60,194 bases of DNA from Pseudoalteromonas atlantica. GTDB lineage: Bacteria; Pseudomonadota; Gammaproteobacteria; Enterobacterales; Alteromonadaceae. Below the pieces are notes generated by a model, which was not told the origin of the DNA, ran no database searches, and worked only from the letters and a program-made list of their open reading frames with translations. Below, piece after piece: positions 17,479 to 26,233 of this stretch. Location of the stretch: positions 1 to 60,194 of the forward strand of contig BJUT01000021.1 of the NCBI GenBank assembly GCA_007988745.1, read 5' to 3'. Both the position numbers and the translations under genes were made by a program. How positions within the stretch are numbered: the first letter of the stretch is position 1; each line of letters begins with the position of its first letter.

Positions 17479-18927
17479 ATGACAATTAAAAATAACGTAA
17501 ACTTTATCAATGGTGAGTATGTAAGCTCATCAAATAGCGACACCATCAGCGTGCTCTCGCCAAGTACCGGCGAGCAGGTGGGTGTTATTCCTAAAGGCAG
17601 TGTTGAAGATGCACAAACAGCTCTTGAAACAGCGACTGTTGCACAAACTGCATGGGCACAAAAAACGCCACGTGAACGTGCCACAATCCTACGCCGTTTT
17701 GCACAAGGTATTCGTGATAATAATGAGCGCCTAGCTGAGTTATTAGTACAAGAGCAAGGTAAGCTGATTGATGTGGCTCGTATGGAAGCCAATGTCACAG
17801 CAACGTTTATCGAATATGCATGTGATAATGCCTTAACAATCAAAGGGGATATCATTCCTTCAGATCACGAAAACGAAAAAATCTATATTCATAAAGTGCC
17901 ACGTGGTGTGGTTGTGGCAATCACAGCGTGGAATTTTCCGCTGGCGTTAGCTGGTCGTAAAATTGGCCCTGCACTAATCACCGGTAATTCTATCGTTATT
18001 AAACCAACGCAAGAAACGCCATTAGCAACTATGGAACTCGGTGAAATTGCTAACCAAGCGGGTGTTCCTGCTGGCGTACTTAACATTGTTAATGGTACTG
18101 GCTCTGTGGTGGGTCAACATTTATGTGAAAGCCCGCTGACAAAACTGATCACCATGACCGGAAGTACCCGTGCAGGGCAAATTATTCATCAAGCCAGCGG
18201 TAAGCATTTAACTCCTGTTATGCTTGAGCTTGGCGGCAAAGCACCGTTTATCGTAATGGAAGATGCAGATCTAGATAAAGCTGTTGACGATGCTGTTACA
18301 GCACGATTTGCAAACTGTGGTCAAGTGTGCACCTGTGCAGAGCGTTTATATGTGCACAGTGATGTATACGACAGCTTTATTGAAAAGTTCATCCCTAAGG
18401 TTAAAGCCTTAAAAGTGGGGGACCCGATGGATCCAACATCAGAGATGGGTCCTAAAGTAAACCAGAGTGAAATTAATAATATTCACTCAATTGTTGAAAA
18501 AGGCATTGCTCAAGGCGCGAAGCTTGCCACTGGCGGCAAAGTCGCGACGGTGGCAGGATTTGAAGGCGGAAACTGGTACGAACCCACGGTACTTGTGGAT
18601 GTTGACCAAGATAATATTTTAGTGCACGAAGAAACCTTTGGCCCAATATTACCTATTATTAAAATCAATAGTATTGATGAAGCGATTGCATACACGAATG
18701 ACAGTGAATACGGTCTATCAGCTTATTTATACACAAAAACATTGGATTACATTCACCGCTCTATTGCTGAAATGGAAGTAGGCGAAGTGTATGTAAACCG
18801 TGGTTTAGGTGAGCAGCATCAAGGTTTTCACAATGGTTGGAAACTAAGCGGTATGGGCGGTGAAGACGGCCAGTACGGGTTAGAGCAATACCTTGAGAAG
18901 AAAACAGTGTATTTAAATGAGAAGTAA
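17479..18927 (+). CDS. Aldehyde dehydrogenase, probable 3,6-anhydro-L-galactose dehydrogenase
   Basis: 482-residue NAD(P)+-dependent aldehyde dehydrogenase related to lactaldehyde dehydrogenase AldA. The general base Glu is in [10 protein letters not shown], the nucleophile Cys284 in [11 protein letters not shown], with the FGPILPI and NWPL-like ([15 protein letters not shown]) segments also present. In agar degraders this type oxidises L-AHG to 3,6-anhydro-L-galactonate, the substrate of the first gene in this operon. The start follows GGGACG; it lies 3 bases after the SDR stop and is closed by a strong terminator. Substrate is inferred from the operon. Confidence 0.82.
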   Translation: MTIKNNVNFINGEYVSSSNSDTISVLSPSTGEQVGVIPKGSVEDAQTALETATVAQTAWAQKTPRERATILRRFAQGIRDNNERLAELLVQEQGKLIDVARMEANVTATFIEYACDNALTIKGDIIPSDHENEKIYIHKVPRGVVVAITAWNFPLALAGRKIGPALITGNSIVIKPTQETPLATMELGEIANQAGVPAGVLNIVNGTGSVVGQHLCESPLTKLITMTGSTRAGQIIHQASGKHLTPVMLELGGKAPFIVMEDADLDKAVDDAVTARFANCGQVCTCAERLYVHSDVYDSFIEKFIPKVKALKVGDPMDPTSEMGPKVNQSEINNIHSIVEKGIAQGAKLATGGKVATVAGFEGGNWYEPTVLVDVDQDNILVHEETFGPILPIIKINSIDEAIAYTNDSEYGLSAYLYTKTLDYIHRSIAEMEVGEVYVNRGLGEQHQGFHNGWKLSGMGGEDGQYGLEQYLEKKTVYLNEK

Positions 18928-18962
18928 TTAGGCAGGGTGGATTCTCTCACATTTGCCCACCT

Positions 18963-18990
18963 AAAGCCGATGCAGTGCATCGGCTTTTTT
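18963..18990 (+). terminator. Terminator of the L-AHG operon
   Basis: Stem AAAGCCGATGC / GCATCGGCTTT with a very small loop, followed by a T-tract, 35 bases after the aldehyde dehydrogenase stop. Confidence 0.88.
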
Positions 18991-19126
18991 GTGCTTGTGT
19001 GTTTTTTAACAAAAAACAAATAGGACATGAAATTACCATTTTTAAGCGTTAGTTGTGTATTTTGAGCAAAAATAACGGACTAGTATGGTTCATCAAATTT
19101 ATATTTTACGGTGAAGGTATTAAGTC

Positions 19127-20299
19127 ATGACAACAAAAAACACAAAGGTGAGTGAATTTGCCGATGCATTTAAAGGGCAACGTACCGCAACAGGCATAGG
19201 CCAAATGGATGACCAAAATGATCCCGTAAATATGATATTAGGTTTAAAAGAAGTACGAAAAGCCGCGCATAATTGTACCCTGTTTCAATCAGGTGCCAAA
19301 CCTGGCCGCATTGTTATTCCTTCTGAAGTTGCAATTAGAGAAACCCGGCAAATTCCCTTTGAAGTTGACCCACCTGAGCATGGCGGTGTTCGTGAGTTAT
19401 TAAACCCGTGGTTCAAACGTCCGTTAGAAGAGCAATACCAAGCGCGTTTACAACAAATCATAGATGACACTATTGAACATGCTCTGAATACCGAGACGAT
19501 TGAAATTGTCAGTGAATTTGCACTGCCACTGCAATCGAAGGCACTGACATTGTTACTTAATACCCCAATGGATACAGCACAAACATGGATTGATTGGGGA
19601 ACACATGTATTTCGCAGTGAAGACAGTAATCTAGATGGCGATAAAGCCAACATTCTGTACGACTACATAGATCAACAAATTGATAAAGCAGTGGCGCAAC
19701 CTAGTGATGATCTGTACTCAGTATTACTGGCAGCCAAGGTCAATGGTCAAACCATGACCAAGGAGCAAGTTAAAGGGGTCATGATCCTAACTTTTGCAGG
19801 TGGCCGCGATACCGTCATCAATGCTATCACTAACTCAATGGCTTACTTTAGCGAACACAGTAGCGATTTACAGCGTATTTGCAATGAACCAGAAATCCTT
19901 AATCGTGCGGTGGAGGAGTTGCTTCGTTATTTTTCACCCTTAACGCATATGGGGCGAGTATCCACACAAGATACACAGGTTTGTGAGCATGCGATAAAAG
20001 CTGATAGCCGTATCTCTTTGTGCTGGGCATCAGCAAACCGTGATGAAAACATCTTTAAAAATCCAAACCATGTAGATTTTGACCGTAAAGTAAACCCTCA
20101 CGTCAGTTTTGGCTTTAGTCATCACAGCTGTTTAGGAGCCACTCATGCGCGACAAATATTACGTCAATTGGTGTTATCTCTGGCTAAAAAAGTTGCCAGC
20201 ATAGAGACAGTTAAAGCCGACGAAAATATTGAACAGCTTGGTGAATTTTCAAGAAAAGTCGGCTTTAACAGCCTTCACGTTCGTTTAACCGCTAAATAA
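19127..20299 (+). CDS. Cytochrome P450, probable 6-O-methyl-D-galactose demethylase
   Basis: 390-residue soluble class I bacterial P450. The I-helix oxygen motif AGGRDT (224-229), the K-helix EELLR (263-267) and the heme-binding Cys335 in SFGFSHHSCLGATHARQ are all intact. P450s encoded with a ferredoxin and reductase in agar/porphyran loci of marine bacteria (Zobellia, Formosa) demethylate 6-O-methyl-D-galactose to galactose and formaldehyde. The presence here of GH50, GH117 and gal genes makes that role likely. The start is after GGTGAAGGTATTAAGTC. No exact copy of the regulon palindrome precedes it; TTTTTAACAA near 19005 is a weak resemblance. Confidence 0.85.
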   Translation: MTTKNTKVSEFADAFKGQRTATGIGQMDDQNDPVNMILGLKEVRKAAHNCTLFQSGAKPGRIVIPSEVAIRETRQIPFEVDPPEHGGVRELLNPWFKRPLEEQYQARLQQIIDDTIEHALNTETIEIVSEFALPLQSKALTLLLNTPMDTAQTWIDWGTHVFRSEDSNLDGDKANILYDYIDQQIDKAVAQPSDDLYSVLLAAKVNGQTMTKEQVKGVMILTFAGGRDTVINAITNSMAYFSEHSSDLQRICNEPEILNRAVEELLRYFSPLTHMGRVSTQDTQVCEHAIKADSRISLCWASANRDENIFKNPNHVDFDRKVNPHVSFGFSHHSCLGATHARQILRQLVLSLAKKVASIETVKADENIEQLGEFSRKVGFNSLHVRLTAK

Positions 20300-20355
20300 T
20301 TAATCGATAACAAAGCGCACTGTAGCAAGTGTCAGTAAAAAGTAGAGGAATAATC

Positions 20356-20664
20356 ATGGCTAAAGTAATTTTTATGACCCAAAGTAATGGCGCAATTGCA
20401 GTGGAAGGAAACGGTGGTTCGTTAATGGAACTTGCGGTGGCAAATGGTGTATCAGGCATTGATGGTGATTGTGGCGGAGTGTGCTCTTGTGCAACCTGTC
20501 ATGTTTATGTTGCCCCTGAAGATTTTGAGAAAGTGGGAGCCGCGGATGAAATTGAAAGCGACATGCTCGAACTTGACGATAACGTGACTGAATATAGTCG
20601 GTTATGCTGTCAAATTGAGGTATCTGATGACATAGATGGCATGACATTTGTGGTGGCAAATTAA
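20356..20664 (+). CDS. [2Fe-2S] ferredoxin of the P450 system
   Basis: 102-residue adrenodoxin/putidaredoxin-type ferredoxin passing electrons to the P450. Cluster ligands follow the C-x5-C-x2-C spacing in DCGGVCSCATC, with the fourth in SRLCCQI. I start at ATG 20356 (MAKVIFMTQSNG), which has GAGG seven bases upstream. It sits 57 bases after the P450 and 14 before the reductase, making a complete three-component monooxygenase operon. Confidence 0.93.
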   Translation: MAKVIFMTQSNGAIAVEGNGGSLMELAVANGVSGIDGDCGGVCSCATCHVYVAPEDFEKVGAADEIESDMLELDDNVTEYSRLCCQIEVSDDIDGMTFVVAN

Positions 20665-20677
20665 TTGGTAAATTCTT

Positions 20678-21952
20678 ATGCAACATATAAATACAGAGCA
20701 AAACGACATTGATTTAAATGTAGTCGTCATAGGTGCCAGCCACGCAGGTGTTAACTTCGCGTTTAATTTACGCCAACAGGGCTGGCTTGGCGCTATTACA
20801 CTGATTGATAGCGACCCTGAATTACCTTATCACAGACCGCCGTTATCAAAAAAAACCTTGCAAGCAAGTGACACAATTGCCAGCCCATTGAAAGCAGAAA
20901 AAGCTTACAAAGATAACAATTTATCGCTGTATTTAGGGCAAACTGTTACAGCCATCAACAGTGAAACAAAAACAATTACATTAGCATGTGGGCGGTTAAT
21001 TACCTTTGACAAACTTGTTATTGCCACGGGCTGCTCGGCGTTTATTCCTGCGATTAAAGGCTTAAATGAGACTGTTGATGCTCAAGGAAGTCATCAGTAT
21101 TTTTCTATGCGAACCTTTGTTGATACAAAGGCGATAAAAGCTGCGCTTAATAACAGTCGCGATAAACAAGTCGTGATTATTGGCGGCGGGTATATTGGGC
21201 TTGAGTCAGCATCGTCATTTGTTGCATTAGGTGCCAATGTCACTGTGATTGAAAAGCATGACAAAATATTATCCCGGGTGACCTCTGCGGTGATGTCTGA
21301 CTTTTTAACTGATTTACATCAAAGCAAAGGGGTAAATTTACAAACCAGCAAGGATGTAGTCGAAATAAAACACCAAAGCAATAAACACATCGTGGTATGC
21401 AGCGACGGCAGTCAATACCCCGCTGATTTTATTCTAGTGGGCGTGGGTGTAAAGCTAAATACCCAATTGGCAAGTGCTGCGGGGATAGAGGCCGATCAGG
21501 GAATTAAAGTAAATGAGGCTTGCCAAACATCCCATCCTGATATATTTGCTATCGGTGATTGTACTCGTCATTTTAGCAAAATTTATCAGCGATGGATCCG
21601 TTTAGAATCAGTCCAAAATGCGGTTGATCAAGCCAAATCGGCGGCCATGTTTATTGCTAAGCAAGAATACACGCCCGCGGCTGTGCCTTGGTTTTGGTCT
21701 GATCCATATCAATACAAGTTACAAATTGTGGGTTTAGCAAATGGATATAATGAGCTAATAGTGCACAAAGAAACACCAGAGCAGTTTTCTGTTTGGTATT
21801 TTCATGATGACACCTTGTTATGTGTTGAAGCAGTTAATAGTAGCAAAGCTTATGTACTTGGGACGCAAGCGATAAAACAAGGGCTATCAGTCAATAAAGC
21901 GTTATTAAGGATCACAACAGCATTAAGTAAAACCTTATTACAGAGCACATAA
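20678..21952 (+). CDS. NAD(P)H:ferredoxin reductase of the P450 system
   Basis: 424-residue FAD pyridine nucleotide-disulfide oxidoreductase of the putidaredoxin/rhodocoxin reductase type. Two dinucleotide-binding motifs are seen: VVVIGASHAGVNFAFNLR near the N-terminus and VVIIGGGYIGLESAS in the middle. The second FAD motif is DIFAIGDCTRHF, and a C-terminal reductase-dimer domain holds VPWFWSDPYQYKLQIVG. No redox-active disulfide is expected. The gene ends 9 bases from the convergent AraC gene. Confidence 0.92.
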   Translation: MQHINTEQNDIDLNVVVIGASHAGVNFAFNLRQQGWLGAITLIDSDPELPYHRPPLSKKTLQASDTIASPLKAEKAYKDNNLSLYLGQTVTAINSETKTITLACGRLITFDKLVIATGCSAFIPAIKGLNETVDAQGSHQYFSMRTFVDTKAIKAALNNSRDKQVVIIGGGYIGLESASSFVALGANVTVIEKHDKILSRVTSAVMSDFLTDLHQSKGVNLQTSKDVVEIKHQSNKHIVVCSDGSQYPADFILVGVGVKLNTQLASAAGIEADQGIKVNEACQTSHPDIFAIGDCTRHFSKIYQRWIRLESVQNAVDQAKSAAMFIAKQEYTPAAVPWFWSDPYQYKLQIVGLANGYNELIVHKETPEQFSVWYFHDDTLLCVEAVNSSKAYVLGTQAIKQGLSVNKALLRITTALSKTLLQST

Positions 21953-21961
21953 TTGCGCTTA

Positions 21962-22810
21962 TTAGCGCAGTTGTTGACGATACTGTAGCGGCGTGACTTT
22001 GAAGTGAAACTTAAACTGTTTAATGAAGTAGGAAGGACTGGAAAAGCCTAAATCATAAGCAATATCTGTGACTGATATATCAGTTTGACCCAATAATCGC
22101 GCAGCGTTATATAACTTATGTTGAATAAGGTAATCGGAGTAGGGAACACGAAAGTGTTTTTTAAAAACCCGAGAAAAATACGACGGCGATAAATGACACA
22201 TATCAGCGGCTTGCTCTAACGAAACGTTAATACCGTTATGGGTCTTCAATTGTTCAATAATAGGCGTTAACTTTTTAAAGCTTGCTAAGCCAGATCGCGG
22301 TTTATTGAGCGTTGCCGCGCCATTTTTACCGTACTCGCAAACGAGTGTTATAAGGCTATTAAACAACTGTTTACAGGTTTTGCTTTTAGGGTTTTGGTTG
22401 TATTCGCTTAGCATCCAGGCTAATAAGCAGTGCAGCTTTTGTTGTATTTCGACACAGAAACTAAGATGCATACCCGATTTAAGCAGCTCGGTAAATTCGT
22501 TTAAAGCCGGGTCATTTAGTTGCTCAGGCATAAATTGCACTATATACCAAGATTTAGACCGCGGGTTTAACTCAAAGTCATGGGTTTGCATTGCTGGTGT
22601 AAATACGGCCTCATAATCAGATAGCTTTGACTCGCCCTGATGATAGAAATAAGTGCCATCGATGTGCTCAAAAAAGATGAATTCATGGACCTGATGAAAG
22701 TGCATAAAACAGGAATAAGCATCGTGCTGCAAGTAACTGACATGATGAATTTCAAAATCGTAGCCATCCTTTATGGTAAATGGCTCGCAATAGATTGCAG
22801 GCTTAGACAT
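21962..22810 (-). CDS. AraC-family transcriptional regulator
   Basis: 282 residues: an N-terminal cupin-like sensor (about 1-150) and a C-terminal double helix-turn-helix, with VSLEQAADMCHLSPSYFSRVFKKHF and ISVTDIAYDLGFSSPSYFIKQFKFHF. I start at ATG 22810 (MSKPAIYCEP). A TTG at 22828 would run through the regulon operator and is rejected. It is divergent from the TIM-barrel isomerase gene, sharing operator site 3, and convergent with the P450 reductase. It may control either neighbour; the inducer is unknown but a sugar is likely. Confidence 0.88.
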   Translation of the reverse strand: MSKPAIYCEPFTIKDGYDFEIHHVSYLQHDAYSCFMHFHQVHEFIFFEHIDGTYFYHQGESKLSDYEAVFTPAMQTHDFELNPRSKSWYIVQFMPEQLNDPALNEFTELLKSGMHLSFCVEIQQKLHCLLAWMLSEYNQNPKSKTCKQLFNSLITLVCEYGKNGAATLNKPRSGLASFKKLTPIIEQLKTHNGINVSLEQAADMCHLSPSYFSRVFKKHFRVPYSDYLIQHKLYNAARLLGQTDISVTDIAYDLGFSSPSYFIKQFKFHFKVTPLQYRQQLR

Positions 22811-22817
22811 ATGGTTT

Positions 22818-22829
22818 ATTGTTAACAAA
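22818..22829. promoter_or_regulatory. Regulon operator site 3 (ATTGTTAACAAA)
   Basis: 11 of 12 match to the palindrome, in the divergent promoter region 8 bases above the AraC ATG and 86 before the isomerase ATG. It could couple both units to the locus-wide regulator. Confidence 0.65.
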
Positions 22830-22914
22830 ACTTAATTGAAGTGTATCGCGCCTTATTAAAAGCTGCAATGTCTGATAAGCCAAATTGAATATTAGATACC
22901 CTAAAGGAGAAAAT

Positions 22915-23733
22915 ATGGAATTAAAGTTTTTATGCCCTTACTGGGGTTGTGAAGGAATAGCCGCAGAGCAGTTTGTTGCCCGCGTACTCGCTGCGGGTTT
23001 TGATGGGGCTGAAATTAACTTCCCTGATGACGATGAATTTATTGCAACCATTAAACGTGCGGCTCGTGAAGATAACTTTGCTGTGGTTGCTCAACAGTGG
23101 CTGGCTGCTAAAGCAGAATCGTTTGCACAGTACCGAGCTAGGTTTAATGCGCGACTACGCTTTCTTGCTACTCTTAATCCTGTGTTTATAAATTCACATA
23201 CAGGGAAAGACTTTTATAGTTTTGCGCAAAACAGCTTATTACTAAAAGATGCGTTAGCGTTAGAACGTACTTTAACAGTGACCATTACGCACGAGACTCA
23301 CAGAGGGCGCTTTAACTATGCCGCTTTTGCTACTGAGCCTTACCTCCAACAATTTCCAGAGCTAAAATTAAATGCTGACTTATCCCATTGGACTAATGTA
23401 AGTGAAAGCTTGCTTGAAGAGCAACAAGATGCCCTATTAGCAGCGCAGCTGCAGAGCTACTATATTCACGCAAGAGTCGGGCATACTCAATCCGCGCAAG
23501 TAAATGATCCCTTTAGTAGCCAATGGCGTGACACATTAAACCTGTATGTACAATGGTGGCAAACGATCATCGACTTAGTAAAAGCACGAGGTCAGCAAAC
23601 ATTTTATATTTGCCCAGAGTTTGGTCCTTGGCCTTATATGCCGAATGAACTCAATTCTAATAAACCAATAACAGAGCAATGGCAACTGAATGTTGCTATG
23701 AAAGATTACCTAAAGCAGCACTTGGTTGTGTAA
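22915..23733 (+). CDS. Xylose-isomerase-like TIM-barrel protein (sugar isomerase/epimerase family)
   Basis: 272-residue AP-endonuclease-2/xylose-isomerase-like TIM barrel. Likely metal ligands are Glu in THETHRGRF, Asp in LNADLSHW, His in YIHARVGH and Glu in CPEFGPWPY, the usual E-D-H-E set. No signal peptide. The ATG is preceded by AAAGGAG. It is a single-gene unit, divergent from araC and ended by a shared terminator. I infer an aldose-ketose isomerase or epimerase working on an agar-derived or other red-algal sugar; the exact substrate is not readable. Confidence 0.75.
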   Translation: MELKFLCPYWGCEGIAAEQFVARVLAAGFDGAEINFPDDDEFIATIKRAAREDNFAVVAQQWLAAKAESFAQYRARFNARLRFLATLNPVFINSHTGKDFYSFAQNSLLLKDALALERTLTVTITHETHRGRFNYAAFATEPYLQQFPELKLNADLSHWTNVSESLLEEQQDALLAAQLQSYYIHARVGHTQSAQVNDPFSSQWRDTLNLYVQWWQTIIDLVKARGQQTFYICPEFGPWPYMPNELNSNKPITEQWQLNVAMKDYLKQHLVV

Positions 23734-23749
23734 CTAGAGGGGATATTTT

Positions 23750-23782
23750 ATAACCGGCTTTAACTTAAAAAAAGCCGGTTAT
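23750..23782. terminator. Bidirectional terminator, isomerase / GH50 copy B
   Basis: 12-bp stem ATAACCGGCTTT / AAAGCCGGTTAT with A/T tracts on the loop side, centred between convergent genes, so it can serve both strands. Confidence 0.75.
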
Positions 23783-23795
23783 ATCAGCGTTTGTA

Positions 23796-26147
23796 CTATT
23801 TACCGTAGCGTTTTTCGTACATGGTCGATGTGACGTCTTTTACCGCCTCAATCATTTTAGGATAAGGAATATCGGTGCCCGTGACAAAGCCGATATTGGC
23901 ATTTTCACCATCAAAGGCTCGCCCAGATACTGGTTCATCAACATACTGAAACCAATGCGCGCCTACCATGTAAGGTTTTTCGAGAACGCTTTGCATGTAT
24001 TTTTTATACATGGCTGCACGGTCAGTTTGATTCGCTGCATGGACAATGCCTGGGTTGAACAAGCCAGAGTCGGTTGCAGTTCCGATATGAAACTCGCCAA
24101 TAACAACAGGTAAATCAACATTTTCTAAAAATTTCCAATAATGATCTTGCATGCCTTCTTCGTAAATATTAAAGCTTAAAACATCTGAGTATTTTACAGA
24201 GGCTTTAATAATTTCATCGGGCATACCCCAATTAGCCATACGAGCGCCCATATATAAGTGATTAGGGAGTTTTTTAGCTAAGGTGCCATTAACCACTTTA
24301 AAGTATTGCTCGCCGAGCATTTCTAGCATTTTAGAAATATCAGCTATTTGTGCATCGCTGTAAGTGGTAAATGTTACGCCCTTGTCGAGCTCATCCCAGT
24401 TAGCGATATCACTTTGCCATGCTTTATTTAATGCAGTAATTGAGCTGTATTTTTGTTTAAGGTGCGTAGTAAAAGCATGCTTAGCAGGGCTATTCGCTGC
24501 ATTTTTAGAAAGTGCATCGAGTATGATCCCATAACGCTTTTCAACACTGCCTTCACGCTCGCCCCAACTTTTCTCGTTATCTATAAAAATACCGATACAC
24601 CAAGGTGATGCTTTAATTTTTTGTGCTATAGCATCGATTGTTATTTCGGCGCGTTTTTTAAATTCAGGGTCGTATACGTCAGGCATTAAACCCCAGTGGT
24701 TGGTGTGGCCAGAAAGGGTTTTAAAATCACCAATAATCCAACCGTTGGCAAAATAGGGCACCGATTCTTTATCATAAAAAGCCGGGTCGACCCAGTTACC
24801 AAACGATGTAAACCCCCAATCCTTCATGCGGTCAAGTGTTACATCATGCCATTTATCTATGTACGATTTAGGTGATGTTTCGCCGTAGCGACGTTGTAAA
24901 TTTGCACGATAAAAGCTATATGTTTCGCCATGTGCCACAGGGCCTTTATGGGTTGAGCGTCGGTAGCTGTAATGCTCGCTCAGTGGCTCATTGTAATCCG
25001 GCAGCCATTGGAACATATTATGACGCAGCTCAGAAGTAATAAAGCGGCTCTGGCGAGCTTGCTCTGAGACTTTAACAATGCCCATAGAATCTTCGGGGGT
25101 GATCTCATCACTGCTGCGATTACGTACTGAGTCGTCTTTAAAGTCTACCCCGGTAATTGTTGTTAGGTTAGCCATACGGACATTAGCGGGACCATGAGAG
25201 AAAAATAAATACCCTTCAGGGTCGACCATCCACCATTTACCGTCTACTTTTTCAGTTCTGAAATAGCCTGTAGCCTCTAACTTAGGACCGTTGGCGTAAC
25301 CACCAAATCGTGAGCGGTCGCTCATGCCTTTGGATTTTGCAAGTTCAGCTAGTTCAATATCAGCCAAACGTTTAAGCTGCTCATCTGATGTGATTGTCAG
25401 TGCATTGGTTTGTTTACTGTATTGACCATATTTGTCGATGATATTAACCATCCAATTTGGATCAGACGGTGGGTTTTCTCTTAGTTTTATGTCACCAATC
25501 AATACCGACTTATCTTCTAAAATGCCAATGGTAAATAAGTTCATTGCGCTAATTTTAGTAAAGTCGCCACCATCATCACGCCAAGAGCGCCACACCATTA
25601 AGCGATCTTTTGTTTGCCAAGGTGGCGCATCTCCCCACATACCGGTATTTGTTTGTGCTTCTTTGCCAGCTAAAGGAAAATACACCGTCCCTTGGTAATT
25701 AGCAGGTAAACTCACTGAGCGACTTTGTAGCTGACCGTGTGGGTTTTCTAATGACAAGTAAACATGTATAGAGTCTGAGCTGATGTTTTGTATATCAAAT
25801 GCCAAATTATAGTTATTATATGCCGATACGTCCCACGGGCTCGGTGGAGCTATTTTTAGCTCAGAAATATTTCCCTGAGCTGAAAAATTTAACGCTAATT
25901 GTTTATTATTTGCTGATTCAATCAGTTGATGAGATGTGTGACTATCAAAAAGCCAACTTTGCTGTTGTTGATCTGAAAAATCAACCAGCTTGGTCAGTGT
26001 TTCTACCTCAGTAAATGGATCTGCTTGTGAGTTAACTGATGGCTCTTGCACAGGCGCTTTATGTGTATCGCTGCAACCATTGGCAAACACACAGGCTAAG
26101 CTTAGCGCAATTAAATTAAGTGTCATTGAAGGGCGAGGTGCTGTCAT
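23796..26147 (-). CDS. GH50 exo-beta-agarase-like lipoprotein (copy B)
   Basis: 783-residue paralogue of copy A. Signal peptide ends in the lipobox FANGC followed by SD. CBM-like domain about 50-225; GH50 barrel from about 290 (YFRTEKVDGKWWMVDPEGYLFFSHG). Acid/base Glu525 in IFIDNEKSWG and nucleophile Glu685 in VVIGEFHIG. I keep the first ATG because AGGACC lies suitably upstream; a second ATG seven codons later would also leave a full signal peptide. It is a separate unit with its own operator, and diverges more from copy A than copy C does in the inter-domain linker. Confidence 0.9.
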   Translation of the reverse strand: MTAPRPSMTLNLIALSLACVFANGCSDTHKAPVQEPSVNSQADPFTEVETLTKLVDFSDQQQQSWLFDSHTSHQLIESANNKQLALNFSAQGNISELKIAPPSPWDVSAYNNYNLAFDIQNISSDSIHVYLSLENPHGQLQSRSVSLPANYQGTVYFPLAGKEAQTNTGMWGDAPPWQTKDRLMVWRSWRDDGGDFTKISAMNLFTIGILEDKSVLIGDIKLRENPPSDPNWMVNIIDKYGQYSKQTNALTITSDEQLKRLADIELAELAKSKGMSDRSRFGGYANGPKLEATGYFRTEKVDGKWWMVDPEGYLFFSHGPANVRMANLTTITGVDFKDDSVRNRSSDEITPEDSMGIVKVSEQARQSRFITSELRHNMFQWLPDYNEPLSEHYSYRRSTHKGPVAHGETYSFYRANLQRRYGETSPKSYIDKWHDVTLDRMKDWGFTSFGNWVDPAFYDKESVPYFANGWIIGDFKTLSGHTNHWGLMPDVYDPEFKKRAEITIDAIAQKIKASPWCIGIFIDNEKSWGEREGSVEKRYGIILDALSKNAANSPAKHAFTTHLKQKYSSITALNKAWQSDIANWDELDKGVTFTTYSDAQIADISKMLEMLGEQYFKVVNGTLAKKLPNHLYMGARMANWGMPDEIIKASVKYSDVLSFNIYEEGMQDHYWKFLENVDLPVVIGEFHIGTATDSGLFNPGIVHAANQTDRAAMYKKYMQSVLEKPYMVGAHWFQYVDEPVSGRAFDGENANIGFVTGTDIPYPKMIEAVKDVTSTMYEKRYGK

Positions 26148-26185
26148 TATAGTTTGGTCCTGTTGTAAACTAGAATGAATAACAT

Positions 26186-26216
26186 ACGATCATTGTTAAC
26201 AATAAACAATGATCGT
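26186..26216. promoter_or_regulatory. Regulon operator site 4 within a 12-bp inverted repeat
   Basis: Perfect palindrome ATTGTTAACAAT at 26192-26203, embedded in a longer inverted repeat ACGATCATTGTT / AACAATGATCGT with a 7-base spacer. On the minus strand TTGTTT and TATGTT, 17 bases apart, could be the GH50 copy B promoter with the operator in the spacer. The larger repeat could also fold in the 3' end of the upstream NHL transcript. Confidence 0.7.
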
Positions 26217-26233
26217 GTTCATATTTATCACTT

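Noticed and set aside
19003..19016. TTTTTAACAA before the P450, considered as a thirteenth operator
   Set aside because: It lacks the conserved G of TTGT and lies in a run of T and A, so chance similarity is likely.
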